Counted from the first letter of the stretch, positions 9,792-18,840 are shown. The stretch is DNA of 64,000 bases from Paenibacillus paridis (GCF_006345825.1 NZ_VCIX01000092.1:434001-498000); one strand, 5' to 3'. The notes: generated by a model from the letters alone, not told the origin. A program made the numbers and translations.

Positions 9792-10862
9792 ATGATGAAT
9801 GCAAGGCTCTCACGGCTGCGGTCGGTGCTGAAAGAGAGGCGGCTCGAAGCACTTCTTATAACACATGGTCCGAATCGTCAATACATTACTGGTTTTACCG
9901 GTACTTCCGGATATGCGGTCGTAACTGGCGAGCACGCTCTTTTGCTAACGGATTTTCGCTACCTATCGCAAGCCGCGGAGCAGTCGGCATCCTTCAAAGT
10001 GGAACGGCATGGGGATCAGCCTTTCACGTCGATCGCGGAGCATGTCCGCAAGCTAGGCGTTCGAGAGCTAGCCGTCGAGGCAAATCGGTTGAGCCTGGCG
10101 CAGGCAGGGTTGCTGAAAGAGAACTTAACCGGCATGGTATGCGTGCCGACCGAAGAGATTGTGGAGAAGCTTCGCAATGTTAAGGACGAAACCGAAATCA
10201 TGTCGCTACGGGAAGCGGCCCGTATTGCGGATGAGGCATTTTTTCAAATCGTGCCGCTCATCCGTCCCGGCACGACCGAGAGAAGAATTGCGGCGGAGTT
10301 GGAATACCGTATCCGGCTGCTCGGCGCGGAATGCGGATGGCCGGGATTCATCGTCGCCTCGGGGCATCGGTCGGCGCTGCCGCACGGCGTGGCGAGCGGG
10401 AAGGAAATCGGGCATGACGAATTCGTGACGCTCGATTTCGGTGCAATCGTGAACGGCTACATGTCGGATGTGACGAGAACGGTATTCGTGGGCAAGCCGG
10501 ACGCGGGGCAACGCGAAATATATGAAGCGGTGCTTGCCGCGAACGAAGAGGCGATTCGAGGCTTGCGTCCCGGCATGGACGGCAAGCAGGGAGATGCGCT
10601 CGGTCGAGATGTCATTGCGGCGCGGGGCTACGGCCAATATTTCGGACATGGCCTCGGTCATGGCATCGGGTTGGAAATTCACGAGCAGCTTCGCCTATCG
10701 CGGCAAAGCGATTCCGTTTTAGAGCCGGGCAACGTGCTGACCGTTGAGCCGGGCATATACATTCCGAATATGCAGGGCGTTCGCATTGAGGACGACGTGC
10801 TCGTAACTCCCCATGGTGTGGAAGTGCTAACAACAAGCCCCAAAGCGCTGATCGCGCTCTAA
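9792..10862 (+). CDS. M24B family Xaa-Pro peptidase
   Basis: A 356-residue aminopeptidase P/prolidase-type enzyme that cleaves peptide bonds next to proline or, plausibly, hydroxyproline. It has the N-terminal creatinase-like domain and the pita-bread catalytic domain with metal ligands intact: two Asp in 'L-D-F-G...S-D-V-T-R', His in 'G-H-G-L-G-H-G-I-G', and Glu in 'V-E-P-G-I-Y' and 'R-I-E-D-D'. The start at 9792 has AAGGGAGG upstream. The gene sits 13 bp after the permease and 40 bp before the DapA-family gene. Its place between an importer and hydroxyproline catabolism suggests that it trims imported Hyp/Pro peptides. A second member lies at 18965-20059. Confidence 0.9.
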   Translation: MMNARLSRLRSVLKERRLEALLITHGPNRQYITGFTGTSGYAVVTGEHALLLTDFRYLSQAAEQSASFKVERHGDQPFTSIAEHVRKLGVRELAVEANRLSLAQAGLLKENLTGMVCVPTEEIVEKLRNVKDETEIMSLREAARIADEAFFQIVPLIRPGTTERRIAAELEYRIRLLGAECGWPGFIVASGHRSALPHGVASGKEIGHDEFVTLDFGAIVNGYMSDVTRTVFVGKPDAGQREIYEAVLAANEEAIRGLRPGMDGKQGDALGRDVIAARGYGQYFGHGLGHGIGLEIHEQLRLSRQSDSVLEPGNVLTVEPGIYIPNMQGVRIEDDVLVTPHGVEVLTTSPKALIAL

Positions 10863-10902
10863 ATTGAACGGCTCGCGCCGTCATATTGAGGAGGAAGCTA
10901 AT

Positions 10903-11775
10903 ATGAAGTTATTTTCTGGCGTTTATGTCGCAATCGTTACCCCTTTTGATGAGAAGCTGAATGTGGACGTTTTACGTCTTGGCGAGCACGTGGACTGGTT
11001 GATCCGTGAAGGCGTAGACGGCATCGTTCCGACCGGCTCGGTCGGGGAGTATGCCACTTTGTCGGCGGAAGAGCGAAGGACGGTAGTCGAGACCGCAATT
11101 GCTGCGGCGGCAGGGCGGGTGCCTGTCATCGTCGGAACGGCCGCTGCCTCTACGGGAATGGCCGTCCAATGGGCGGAGCATGCCAAGCAAGCCGGTGCAG
11201 CGGGCATTATGGCGCTGCCGCCGATTAGCTACCGCCCGTCCGAAGCGGAAGTGGTCCATCACTACGAATCGCTATCTAAGGTAGGGCTGCCAATTGTCGT
11301 TTACAATAACCCGCATGATTATCCGACAGACATGAAACCCGCTTTTCTGCAAAAGTTGTCCACCATCGAGAACGTTGTTGCCGTTAAGGAATTCTCGGGC
11401 GATATCCGAAGGGTGCATGATATTCAGAGATTGACCGATCTGCAAATCATGATCGGCGTGGATGATTTGGCTATGGAGGGCGGATTGTTCGGCGTAGCGG
11501 GCTGGATCGCCGGTCTTACGAATGTATTGCCGTCAGAGAGCGTCCGTATGTTCAAGCTTGCTCAGCAGGGTCGGTTGGAAGAGGCGATAGCGATTTATCG
11601 CAGACTGCTCCCATTATTCCATTGGGATGCAAACCCGCGGCTCGTGCAGGCGATCAAATACAGCATGGAATTGGCCGGCCGGCCGATGGGCTTGACTCGT
11701 CCGCCACGGCTGCCGCTAACGGAGGCGGAACAAAACGACATTAGGGAGGCGTATGCGTACGCGACGAGCAAATAA
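10903..11775 (+). CDS. DapA-family lyase, probable 1-pyrroline-4-hydroxy-2-carboxylate deaminase
   Basis: A 290-residue class I aldolase-fold enzyme of the dihydrodipicolinate synthase superfamily. The Schiff-base lysine is K162 in 'V-A-V-K-E-F-S-G-D' and the catalytic Tyr is Y134 in 'V-V-Y-N-N-P'. The superfamily covers many reactions. The assignment rests on context: the next gene is an aldehyde dehydrogenase, and an epimerase and D-hydroxyproline dehydrogenase are encoded nearby, so the deaminase step giving 2-oxoglutarate semialdehyde is the one missing. An alternative is L-2-keto-3-deoxyarabonate dehydratase of the oxidative L-arabinose route, which belongs to the same superfamily and yields the same semialdehyde. 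GAGGAGGAAG precedes the start at 10903. Confidence 0.82.
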   Translation: MKLFSGVYVAIVTPFDEKLNVDVLRLGEHVDWLIREGVDGIVPTGSVGEYATLSAEERRTVVETAIAAAAGRVPVIVGTAAASTGMAVQWAEHAKQAGAAGIMALPPISYRPSEAEVVHHYESLSKVGLPIVVYNNPHDYPTDMKPAFLQKLSTIENVVAVKEFSGDIRRVHDIQRLTDLQIMIGVDDLAMEGGLFGVAGWIAGLTNVLPSESVRMFKLAQQGRLEEAIAIYRRLLPLFHWDANPRLVQAIKYSMELAGRPMGLTRPPRLPLTEAEQNDIREAYAYATSK

Positions 11776-11801
11776 GCGAAATTCAGAAGGGAGGAAGCGG
11801 C

Positions 11802-13238
11802 ATGGAATCAAGGAACTGGATCGGCGGTGAGTGGAGCAAGCCGAAAGCGGGCACGCTCGAAATCCGCAATCCTTCCGATTTAGCAGAAACGGTGGGGTAC
11901 GTTCACTTATCGGGCAAGGAGGATTTGTTGGCGGCGGTCGCTGCGGCGAGGAGCGCGCAGCCGAAGTGGGCGGCGATGACGGGAGCTGCAAGAGGGGAAT
12001 GCCTTTATCGTATGGCTGGTTTGCTTGAGTCTCAAGGAGCGGAGCTTGCGAATCTAGCCAGCGGCGAAATGGGCAAGCCGATTGCCGAGATGCGCGGGGA
12101 GGTGGCGCGAGGTGTCCAATTGCTTCGCTATTACGCAGCGGAGGGCGTCCGCGCGAACGGCCAGATGATCCCATCTGCGTTCGTGAACGTGAAGCAATAT
12201 GCGGTTCGCGTCCCGCTCGGAGTGGCTGCAGTCATAACGCCTTGGAACTTCCCGGTAGCCATTCCGATTTGGAAGATCGCACCCGCATTAATATGCGGCA
12301 ATACGGTCGTGTGGAAGCCCGCAGAGAATGGCTGTCTCACCGCGGTTAAATTAGCAGAAATATTTGCGGAAGCCAGCTTGCCTGCGGGTGCCCTTAACTT
12401 AATTATTGGCAAAGGAAGTGTCGTTGGAGAGGCGCTGCTGGAGGAAGCGAAGATTGACGCGATTAGCTTTACCGGTTCCTCGGCAACGGGCTTGCGGGTT
12501 GCCGCGGCCAGCGCTGCGCGGAATTTGAAATATCAGACGGAGATGGGCGGCAAGAATGCCGCTGTCGTCCTGCGCGACGCCGATCTTGATGCGGCCGTTG
12601 CAGCCGTTGTTAGCGGCGCCTTTCGTTCGGCTGGCCAGAAATGCACGGCGACGAGCCGGGTAATCGTTGAACGGGCCGTTTACGATGAGTTTGCGTCCAA
12701 ATCCGCCGAGGCGATCGTCAAGCTGCGCATAGCGAATGCGAAATGCGAAGGAGCGTATCTCGGACCGGTCGCCTCGTTGGAGCAATTCAAGACGGTGAAC
12801 CAGTACATGGAGACCGCGCTTGCGGAGGCTCGGACCGTTGCTGTCGGCTCTAAGGCTGACGGAGAGTCCGAAGGTTATTATATCTCCCCGATGCTTGTGG
12901 AGGGAGTAGGGGCCGATCATCGTCTCGTTCAAGAGGAAGTGTTCGGACCCTTGGCCGTGATGCTCCCCGCCGATGACCTTGACGAAGCGATCGGACTTGT
13001 CAATCGGACGGTCTTCGGTCTTAGCGCCTCGGTATTTACAAGAGACCTGAACAACGCGTTCCGGTTTCTGGACGAAGCGGAAGCGGGCATGGTGCGCGTG
13101 AATCAGGAGACGGGAGGCGTCGAATATCAGGCGCCTTTCGGCGGGATGAAAGATTCCAGTTCCCATAGCAGAGAGCAAGGCCAATCCGCTCTCGACTTCT
13201 ATACCCATCTGAGAACATGCGCGATTCAATACCGTTAG
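11802..13238 (+). CDS. Aldehyde dehydrogenase, probable 2-oxoglutarate semialdehyde dehydrogenase
   Basis: A 478-residue NAD(P)-dependent aldehyde dehydrogenase, full length for the family. Active-site residues are visible: N149 in 'P-W-N-F-P', E247 in 'E-M-G-G-K-N' and nucleophile C281 in 'G-Q-K-C-T-A'. The Rossmann glycine motif is 'F-T-G-S-S-A-T-G' near 223-230. It lies 26 bp after the DapA-family gene, and this pair is the conserved last two steps of both hydroxyproline and oxidative pentose catabolism, where 2-oxoglutarate semialdehyde is oxidised to 2-oxoglutarate. Family membership is certain. The substrate is inferred from neighbours. Confidence 0.88.
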   Translation: MESRNWIGGEWSKPKAGTLEIRNPSDLAETVGYVHLSGKEDLLAAVAAARSAQPKWAAMTGAARGECLYRMAGLLESQGAELANLASGEMGKPIAEMRGEVARGVQLLRYYAAEGVRANGQMIPSAFVNVKQYAVRVPLGVAAVITPWNFPVAIPIWKIAPALICGNTVVWKPAENGCLTAVKLAEIFAEASLPAGALNLIIGKGSVVGEALLEEAKIDAISFTGSSATGLRVAAASAARNLKYQTEMGGKNAAVVLRDADLDAAVAAVVSGAFRSAGQKCTATSRVIVERAVYDEFASKSAEAIVKLRIANAKCEGAYLGPVASLEQFKTVNQYMETALAEARTVAVGSKADGESEGYYISPMLVEGVGADHRLVQEEVFGPLAVMLPADDLDEAIGLVNRTVFGLSASVFTRDLNNAFRFLDEAEAGMVRVNQETGGVEYQAPFGGMKDSSSHSREQGQSALDFYTHLRTCAIQYR

Positions 13239-13262
13239 CGCGTGATGAATGGAGCGTGAGTA

Positions 13263-14579
13263 ATGATAATGTCGAGCTCGACGATGAATTTGCACTTGTT
13301 GCCGCAGCTGCGCTGCGCGCTTGCGCCAGAGCTGCGGCAATCGCTCATGCTGCTGCAGATGACGACAGCTGACCTACTCTCTTATTTGCGGGAGATTGAA
13401 CAGGACAATCCGTTGGTTCAGCTCGAGGAGGCTGATTGGTTTTCATATGGAAGCAAGCACTTAGGCGGTGTCCGCAATCGGATGGGTGGTACCGATTCGG
13501 TGGTATTCCCCGGGAAGAGCGAAACGCTGGAACAAGCGCTGCTTGCCCAGATCAGACTTGCCGACGCCCCGAGATTGGCGAAGCGGGCTGCCGCTTTTTT
13601 GGCAGGCAATTTGGATGAATCCGGCTATTTGGCCATCGGGCTCGAAGAGGCAGCGAATTATACGGGGCTTGCGATAGGTGTCGTAGAAGCGGGACTTGGG
13701 CTTCTTCATACGCTGGAGCCTGCAGGCGTCGGAGCCGCATCGCTGATGGAATGCTTGCTGCTGCAGGTGTCCCGTGACAGCTGCGCGCCTTGTTCTGTTA
13801 GGGAGCTTATTCAGCGGCATCTCGGCGATGTGGCCAAGGGGCGCTTAAAGGTCATTGGCAAATCGCTCGGATTAGGGAGGGAGGAAACCGCGCTTGCCGT
13901 TAAGTATTTGCGGGGGCTCCATCCCCGTCCAGGTCTGTTCTACGGCGGTTCGGCCATTTCGTACACGATCGCGGAGATCAAGCTGCGAAGAGTCGAAGGC
14001 GGCACCGGGTTCGCGGTTCGCGAAACGGCTCCGTTCCGCGTGCGCTTTCATGCATCTGCGCTTGATGGGGAAGCGGGCTCTCGGGAATGGCGCGAATGGA
14101 TCGCGGTTAAGAGAAAAGAAGCCGCCGGATTGGACGGGATGCTGGGTTTCCGGAAGAGCGCATTAACTGCAGTGACCACCGCTATCGCTGGGCAGCAGCA
14201 GCGTTTTCTGGAAGAAGGAGAGGGAGCGATACGGCCTCTTAAGCTGGAGCAAATCGCCAGCGAAACGGGGTTCCATGTCTCGACCGTAAGCCGGGCCGTA
14301 CGGGGAAAGTATGTAGACACTCCGTTCGGCGTGCTTCCGATGAACAGGTTTTTCTCCACTGGATTGGATTGTAACAGCGGAGAAGCGTTATCCGCCCGTG
14401 CGGTGAAGCACCGCATCCGTGGGCTAATCTCCAGCGAGAACAAGGAGCGCCCGCTCACGGATGCGCATCTTACCGCATTGCTTCGCGAGGAAGGAGTGAC
14501 CATCACCAGACGCACTGTTGCGAAATATCGGGAAGAGGAACGTATTCTGCCGTCGACTTTCCGAGCTATAACGCTGTGA
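13263..14579 (+). CDS. rpoN: RNA polymerase sigma-54 factor
   Basis: A 438-residue sigma-54 (SigL in Bacillus). Region I at the N-terminus has the 'A-P-E-L-R-Q-S-L-M-L-L-Q' type Gln/Leu-rich helix. The core-binding region follows, and the DNA-binding region includes a 'V-S-T-V-S-R-A-V' helix-turn-helix. The RpoN box appears near residue 416 as 'R-R-T-V-A-K-Y-R-E', followed by the usual C-terminal tail. It directs polymerase to -24/-12 promoters and needs an AAA+ activator. It starts 24 bp after the aldehyde dehydrogenase with GGAG 8 nt upstream, so it is very probably co-transcribed with catabolic genes, which is unusual for a sigma factor. Likely targets and a cognate activator are in this same window. 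Confidence 0.96.
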   Translation: MIMSSSTMNLHLLPQLRCALAPELRQSLMLLQMTTADLLSYLREIEQDNPLVQLEEADWFSYGSKHLGGVRNRMGGTDSVVFPGKSETLEQALLAQIRLADAPRLAKRAAAFLAGNLDESGYLAIGLEEAANYTGLAIGVVEAGLGLLHTLEPAGVGAASLMECLLLQVSRDSCAPCSVRELIQRHLGDVAKGRLKVIGKSLGLGREETALAVKYLRGLHPRPGLFYGGSAISYTIAEIKLRRVEGGTGFAVRETAPFRVRFHASALDGEAGSREWREWIAVKRKEAAGLDGMLGFRKSALTAVTTAIAGQQQRFLEEGEGAIRPLKLEQIASETGFHVSTVSRAVRGKYVDTPFGVLPMNRFFSTGLDCNSGEALSARAVKHRIRGLISSENKERPLTDAHLTALLREEGVTITRRTVAKYREEERILPSTFRAITL

Positions 14580-14676
14580 GCAGACCCAACTTATGAAGGG
14601 GGAGATGCCCATGTAATAGCAGGAAAGTAGTGGGAGGAATGCTTCGAATTTAATAATGGAAGAGGAGGCTCAAGGA

Positions 14677-16890
14677 ATGGAACAACGTGCAAAACAAAGC
14701 GACCGGAGCTTTACGTTCACCGCAGTTGTGTCTGCCCTATTGGTCGGCGCGCTTCTTGTTATGATGCTCTTCGCGGGTCCGCCGAGGCCCGTTCATGCCG
14801 CTGCGAACTACGCCGAGGTTGTCGATATTTTTGGCCGGACCGTGAATGATAACGGCATTGAGCTTGTAGACTGGCAGGGCTACCTGGCCAATCCGTACAT
14901 CAAGCTGACAGTTAAGCCGCCGACGAGCGCGGTGTTTCCTGTTACGATCAATTTGACGACCCAAGGCACCTCGCGCCTGATGATGAACAGGCCGAGTACC
15001 ATGTCAGCGACAGGCGCAGCCAAAACGTTGACGTTCGCTAATGCCGCGGCAACTCAGGATTTCAACTTGGCTATCCACCCTGACCGTGTCGGCGGAAACG
15101 GAGAGATCGAGAATTATACGCTGACTTTGCAGGTGGTTCAAGGAAACAATGCGACCAGCACTCAATCTGTGGCTATTCGGGTACTCGATCAGGATGACAA
15201 TGCCGAACCGACGATGCCGCTCAAATTCGATTACCGCTTCGATACGATCACGAACATCTTCGGCGATGCCGGCGTGAAAGCAGCTACGGAGCAGGCAATC
15301 AAGGACTGGTTCTATTTCTTCGACGAAGCTCCTTATGATACAGTAGCTTCCGGCGCTGAGCAGATGTGGCTTCCTGGAGACAATTGGCAAAACTCCATTT
15401 CGGTCACGAACAATGCCGCGTATAACGGGATGTGGATTTTCCTGCGCGGAATCAACGATCCGTACTCGACCGGATTTCCAGCGATTAATGGCAATTATCA
15501 CAAGCGAGCAGGCGTTCAAGTACCGGGACCCATTCCGCGTTCACTTGCAACGATATTGGATTTCTATACTGGGTTTACGCCCTTTACCTCGCTGAACGAT
15601 GAAGATTATTATTTGACGCAGATGCCTGGAGCTTCTTGCACCTCCAACTGCCAGACCGATTTGCTCGGCTTGATTGCTCATGAATTCGGGCATGCAGTAG
15701 CCTTCCATAGCGACTGGCCGGGGATGGCAGCGTATGTCGCAAGCGGCGGAGCCAACGATCCCGAAGTTATCGCATATCAAGGCAACGCGGTGCCGCTCGA
15801 TACCAGCTACCACATTCCGGAAGCCAATTCTCAGAATTGGGATCGGCTGAGCGGGCAAAGCGGTGGGCGCAGCCATATGTTCCACCCGAAGAGATGGATG
15901 ATGACGAAGTTATCCTTGCTGATCGCAGAAAACGCGGGTTGGAAGCTGAAGAAAAGCCTGACTCCCTTCCTTGCGCCATCTATCGTTACGACATCGTTGC
16001 CAGGGGGCACGAAGGGCGCGGCTTATTCGCAGAAGCTCGCAGCGAAAGGCGGCGTGCCGTTCTACGATTGGAATGTAACAAGCGGATCGCTTCCGCCTGG
16101 GCTAACCTTGGATCGCTTCAAGGGAACAGTTAGCGGAACAATTTCAAGCAGTGCACCGCAGAACAGCTATACGTTCACGGTGCAATTACGGGACTACGAC
16201 GAGCTTAGCGTATCGGTCACGAAGACGTTTACAATCAGCTTGAATGGTACCCAGCCGCCGACTGACCTTGTTGCGCAATACCCATTCAATGAAACGAGCG
16301 GCACAACAGCGGCCGATGCTTCCGGCAATGGCTTGCACGCGACACTAAGCGGCGGCGTAACATGGGCCGCTGGCCATGCGGCCAATGCCGCTCTCTTTAA
16401 TGGAACGACTGGATACGGCAGCTTGCCTAGCGGAATCGTCAGTGGACTGAACGATTTTACGATTGCGACTTGGGTCAAAGTGGACAATACATCGAACTGG
16501 ACTCGAATATTCGATTTCGGGACCGGATCTACGTCGAATATGTTTCTGACGCCGCGACCGGGCGGAGCGGGACTGCGATTCGCCATTACGACGAGCGGCA
16601 GCGCCGGGGAGCAAAGATTATCAACGACTGCGGCGTTTCCGACCGGGGTATGGAAGCATGTTGCGATAACGTTGAACGGGACGACGGGAACGATGTACGT
16701 GGACGGTGTGTCCGTAGCGACGAATACGGCTATGACGCTCAAGCCTTCGAGTCTCGGCAATACGACGCAAAACTATTTAGGACGCTCGCAATATGCCGGT
16801 GACGCTTACCTGAATGGCGGAATTGACGATTTCCGCATCTACAACCGGTCTCTGAGCGGATCGGAAATTACAGCCCTTTTCAATAGCTGA
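14677..16890 (+). CDS. Secreted putative zinc metalloprotease with Ig-like and LamG-like domains
   Basis: A 737-residue exported protein. Residues 1 to about 43 form a signal peptide with a likely cut after V-H-A. An N-terminal beta-rich region of about 130 residues resembles Calx-beta-type modules. A catalytic region contains H335-E336-F-G-H339, the HExxH zinc motif, with another His at 344. A putative Ig fold (He_PIG-like) runs from about 434 to 530, and a LamG/concanavalin-like domain from about 535 to the end. The start at 14677 is chosen over 14656 because AGAGGAGG lies 8 nt upstream. It ends the rpoN-containing run. The role may be to release peptides from wall glycoproteins, but no protease family was recognised, so activity is an inference from the motif. 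Confidence 0.8.
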   Translation: MEQRAKQSDRSFTFTAVVSALLVGALLVMMLFAGPPRPVHAAANYAEVVDIFGRTVNDNGIELVDWQGYLANPYIKLTVKPPTSAVFPVTINLTTQGTSRLMMNRPSTMSATGAAKTLTFANAAATQDFNLAIHPDRVGGNGEIENYTLTLQVVQGNNATSTQSVAIRVLDQDDNAEPTMPLKFDYRFDTITNIFGDAGVKAATEQAIKDWFYFFDEAPYDTVASGAEQMWLPGDNWQNSISVTNNAAYNGMWIFLRGINDPYSTGFPAINGNYHKRAGVQVPGPIPRSLATILDFYTGFTPFTSLNDEDYYLTQMPGASCTSNCQTDLLGLIAHEFGHAVAFHSDWPGMAAYVASGGANDPEVIAYQGNAVPLDTSYHIPEANSQNWDRLSGQSGGRSHMFHPKRWMMTKLSLLIAENAGWKLKKSLTPFLAPSIVTTSLPGGTKGAAYSQKLAAKGGVPFYDWNVTSGSLPPGLTLDRFKGTVSGTISSSAPQNSYTFTVQLRDYDELSVSVTKTFTISLNGTQPPTDLVAQYPFNETSGTTAADASGNGLHATLSGGVTWAAGHAANAALFNGTTGYGSLPSGIVSGLNDFTIATWVKVDNTSNWTRIFDFGTGSTSNMFLTPRPGGAGLRFAITTSGSAGEQRLSTTAAFPTGVWKHVAITLNGTTGTMYVDGVSVATNTAMTLKPSSLGNTTQNYLGRSQYAGDAYLNGGIDDFRIYNRSLSGSEITALFNS

Positions 16891-16906
16891 CCATTGTGTT
16901 GACAAA

Positions 16907-16947
16907 AAGCCGCCTTTTGGGTTGAAAAACCTAGAGGCGGCTTATTT
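16907..16947. terminator. Bidirectional terminator between convergent operons
   Basis: Arms AAGCCGCCT (16907-16915) and AGGCGGCTT (16935-16943) can pair, with A-rich sequence on the left and T-rich sequence on the right. It sits between the rightward rpoN run and the leftward dehydrogenase operon and could stop both. Confidence 0.75.
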
Positions 16948-16956
16948 GCATGAACG

Positions 16957-18168
16957 CTATACGGTTTCAGTTTGATACAATTTCGCACGGCTGCGAGCGA
17001 TGTCGGGATGAAATTGAATAAGTGCCTCTTGTCTTATCCGCTTGACTTGCTTCATGGCATCTTTGATTTCGGCCTCATCGGGAGCATTTTCGGCTGCGGC
17101 GCTGAACGCAATCGATAAGCCGGCTACCCTTCCTTGCGCAATGGCGACTTTGGCGCTCTCTACACCTGTGATGTTGCCTGCGACGTACAGGCCAGGAACC
17201 GGCGTTTGCATGTTCTCGCCATGCACCGGAACATGCCCGCCTAGCTCCGGCACGTAGCGGAAAGGGCAGCCGGCGACGGCAGCCAGCTCCGCAAGCGGGT
17301 ATAACCCGCCAGCGATGCAGACGAAGTCGGCTTCCATGAAGCGCTCGCTGCCGGCGATCGGTTCTCCGCGCGGTGTCACGTCGGCCACGAGCACGCCCTC
17401 TACGGCATCCCGTCCGACAATCTCGATCGCGCAGCGGCGAAGCTGAAGCGGCACGCCCATCATTCTTATTCCTTGCTTCGGATATAGGTTCAACGCAATA
17501 TTGCGCGTCATGCTGCTCTGTAGAAGCTTCGCGCCGTATTTGAGCATCGCGTTGGGCGCTAAATCCGCGAATCGCACAAGCGATTCAAGCACGGCTTCAG
17601 GGTCGGAGGACGAGCCGCTTAGCGCATTTCCCGGTGGGAGAACGATCGCAGCTAAGTCGATGCCAGCCAAGCGCAGCTCAGACACGATGGCCATGGCGAG
17701 CACATTCATGCCGATGACGACGCCACGCTTGCCAACGCGGACGCGCTGCACATTCGTCATCACCTGCGCAGCTCCTATCGACATGACGCCGGGAAGCGTC
17801 CATCCCGGCAGTGGGTTTGCCGATTCGGCGGCGCCGGTAGCAAGCAGGACATAGGGAGAACGATAACGGCCCTGGTTGGTCCATAACGTCCAACCGTTAT
17901 CGCGCGTCCTCTCTAAACCGGTCACGGAAACGCCTGTTTCTATAACGGCTCCTGCTTCCTGGGCACCAAGCACGAGCAGCTGGGCCTCCCTGATGCCGTT
18001 CCACCAGGCACCTCCCGGCTCCTGATGCAGCTGGCCGAGCAGACGTCCGCCCGGTTTCATGAATTCGTCTAACAGCAGTACCTTTAATCCGGCTTGTGCG
18101 GCAGAGCAAGCGGCCGCTAGGCCAGCTGGTCCCGCACCGACGACAATAAGGTCGCAGTTGGTGTTCAT
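16957..18168 (-). CDS. FAD-dependent oxidoreductase, alpha-type subunit of D-hydroxyproline/amino-acid dehydrogenase (HcnB/LhpF-like)
   Basis: A 403-residue flavoprotein. An FAD-binding Rossmann motif 'V-V-G-A-G-P-A-G-L-A-A-A' is at residues 9-20, a second nucleotide-binding segment is in the middle (G-K-R-G-V-V-I-G-M-N-V), and the late FAD motif is 'G-L-Y-V-A-G-N-I-T-G-V-E'. This matches the larger subunits of opine, proline and D-hydroxyproline dehydrogenases and of hydrogen cyanide synthase HcnB. Usually a BFD-type [2Fe-2S] domain is fused at the C-terminus. Here it is a separate gene at the front of the operon. Its start overlaps the stop of the Fer2 gene by ATGA. AGGAGT lies upstream. 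Confidence 0.9.
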   Translation of the reverse strand: MNTNCDLIVVGAGPAGLAAACSAAQAGLKVLLLDEFMKPGGRLLGQLHQEPGGAWWNGIREAQLLVLGAQEAGAVIETGVSVTGLERTRDNGWTLWTNQGRYRSPYVLLATGAAESANPLPGWTLPGVMSIGAAQVMTNVQRVRVGKRGVVIGMNVLAMAIVSELRLAGIDLAAIVLPPGNALSGSSSDPEAVLESLVRFADLAPNAMLKYGAKLLQSSMTRNIALNLYPKQGIRMMGVPLQLRRCAIEIVGRDAVEGVLVADVTPRGEPIAGSERFMEADFVCIAGGLYPLAELAAVAGCPFRYVPELGGHVPVHGENMQTPVPGLYVAGNITGVESAKVAIAQGRVAGLSIAFSAAAENAPDEAEIKDAMKQVKRIRQEALIQFHPDIARSRAKLYQTETV

Positions 18169-18533
18169 AGGGAGAGACTCCTATCTGATTTTGTTGCCTG
18201 TCGAAACGGCGTTGGAAGGACGGTTCCGGAACGGATATCCATGCCTGCCTTCACCGGAGTCAAGCAGGCCCGAATGCCGGATTTTGCGCCAATCGTCACC
18301 CGGCATTCCATGCAATGCCCAATGTTGCAGTAAATGCCTCTTGGCGACCCGTGCTCCTCATGCAGCCTCAGCGTCCGTATGCCGCTAGCAAGCAGCGCGG
18401 CGGCAATACTCTCGCCTTCGCGCGCCGTATAATGACTCCCGTCAAAGGAAAAGGAGACGGTCGCAGCGGGCGGCAGAGGGCCGAGAACGGGATGATGTTC
18501 GATTCTGCCGTAGCTCAAGACGAATGCCCCCAT
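18165..18533 (-). CDS. [2Fe-2S] ferredoxin-type subunit of the dehydrogenase (HcnA-like)
   Basis: A 122-residue protein with a plant-type ferredoxin fold (Fer2_4). The cluster ligands are in 'G-I-Y-C-N-I-G-H-C-M-E-C' and the later 'R-A-C-L-T', the Cys-x4-Cys-x2-Cys...Cys pattern of this family. It should pass electrons between the FAD subunits and an acceptor. It overlaps the upstream BFD gene by 19 nt and the downstream FAD gene by 4 nt, implying coupled translation of one complex. Confidence 0.9.
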   Translation of the reverse strand: MGAFVLSYGRIEHHPVLGPLPPAATVSFSFDGSHYTAREGESIAAALLASGIRTLRLHEEHGSPRGIYCNIGHCMECRVTIGAKSGIRACLTPVKAGMDIRSGTVLPTPFRQATKSDRSLSL

Positions 18534-18781
18534 TCGGCGAAAGACATCGGACGCACCGGCGGCTGGACCTTCAGCGGGAACTCAGAGGCAGATTCACCCT
18601 CTGGCGGGGCAGTCAACCGATCCAGCAGCGGCCGGCATGTACGGCCGCCGCATATTCCCATGCCGGCACGCGTCCGCAGTTTGGTTTCGCGCGCTGAGCA
18701 GCCTTGTTTGCTGATGGTCTCGCGAATTTGCTCCAACGTGACCTCCTCGCATCTGCAAACGATAATCGATGCTTCTTTCAT
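18515..18781 (-). CDS. BFD-like [2Fe-2S]-binding small subunit
   Basis: An 88-residue protein with the bacterioferritin-associated-ferredoxin fold. Its four cysteines are in 'I-V-C-R-C-E-E-V' and 'G-I-C-G-G-R-T-C', the standard CxC...CxxxxC arrangement. It is normally the C-terminal domain of HcnB/LhpF-type FAD subunits but is here a free-standing first gene of the operon. The start at 18781 is preferred to 18829 because AGGAGG lies 8 nt upstream and the longer frame would run past the sigma-54 promoter's predicted transcript start. It is driven by the -24/-12 promoter at 18825-18840. Confidence 0.88.
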   Translation of the reverse strand: MKEASIIVCRCEEVTLEQIRETISKQGCSARETKLRTRAGMGICGGRTCRPLLDRLTAPPEGESASEFPLKVQPPVRPMSFAEWGHSS

Positions 18782-18824
18782 GTATACGGCCTCCTTATTA
18801 TTCGGACTGGATACTTTACCAAGA

Positions 18825-18840
18825 TGCAAAATTCATGCCA
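18825..18840 (-). promoter_or_regulatory. Sigma-54 promoter for the BFD-Fer2-FAD operon
   Basis: Read on the minus strand the site is TGGCATGAATTTTGCA. It has the invariant GG and GC dinucleotides exactly 10 nt apart and agrees closely with the TGGCAC-N5-TTGC consensus. The predicted transcript start is near 18814, about 33 nt upstream of the BFD start codon. Confidence 0.85.

Noticed and set aside
12399-13340. Long minus-strand open frame (313 codons) opposite the aldehyde dehydrogenase
   Set aside because: It is the antisense shadow of a clear ALDH gene, has no ribosome site and matches no family.
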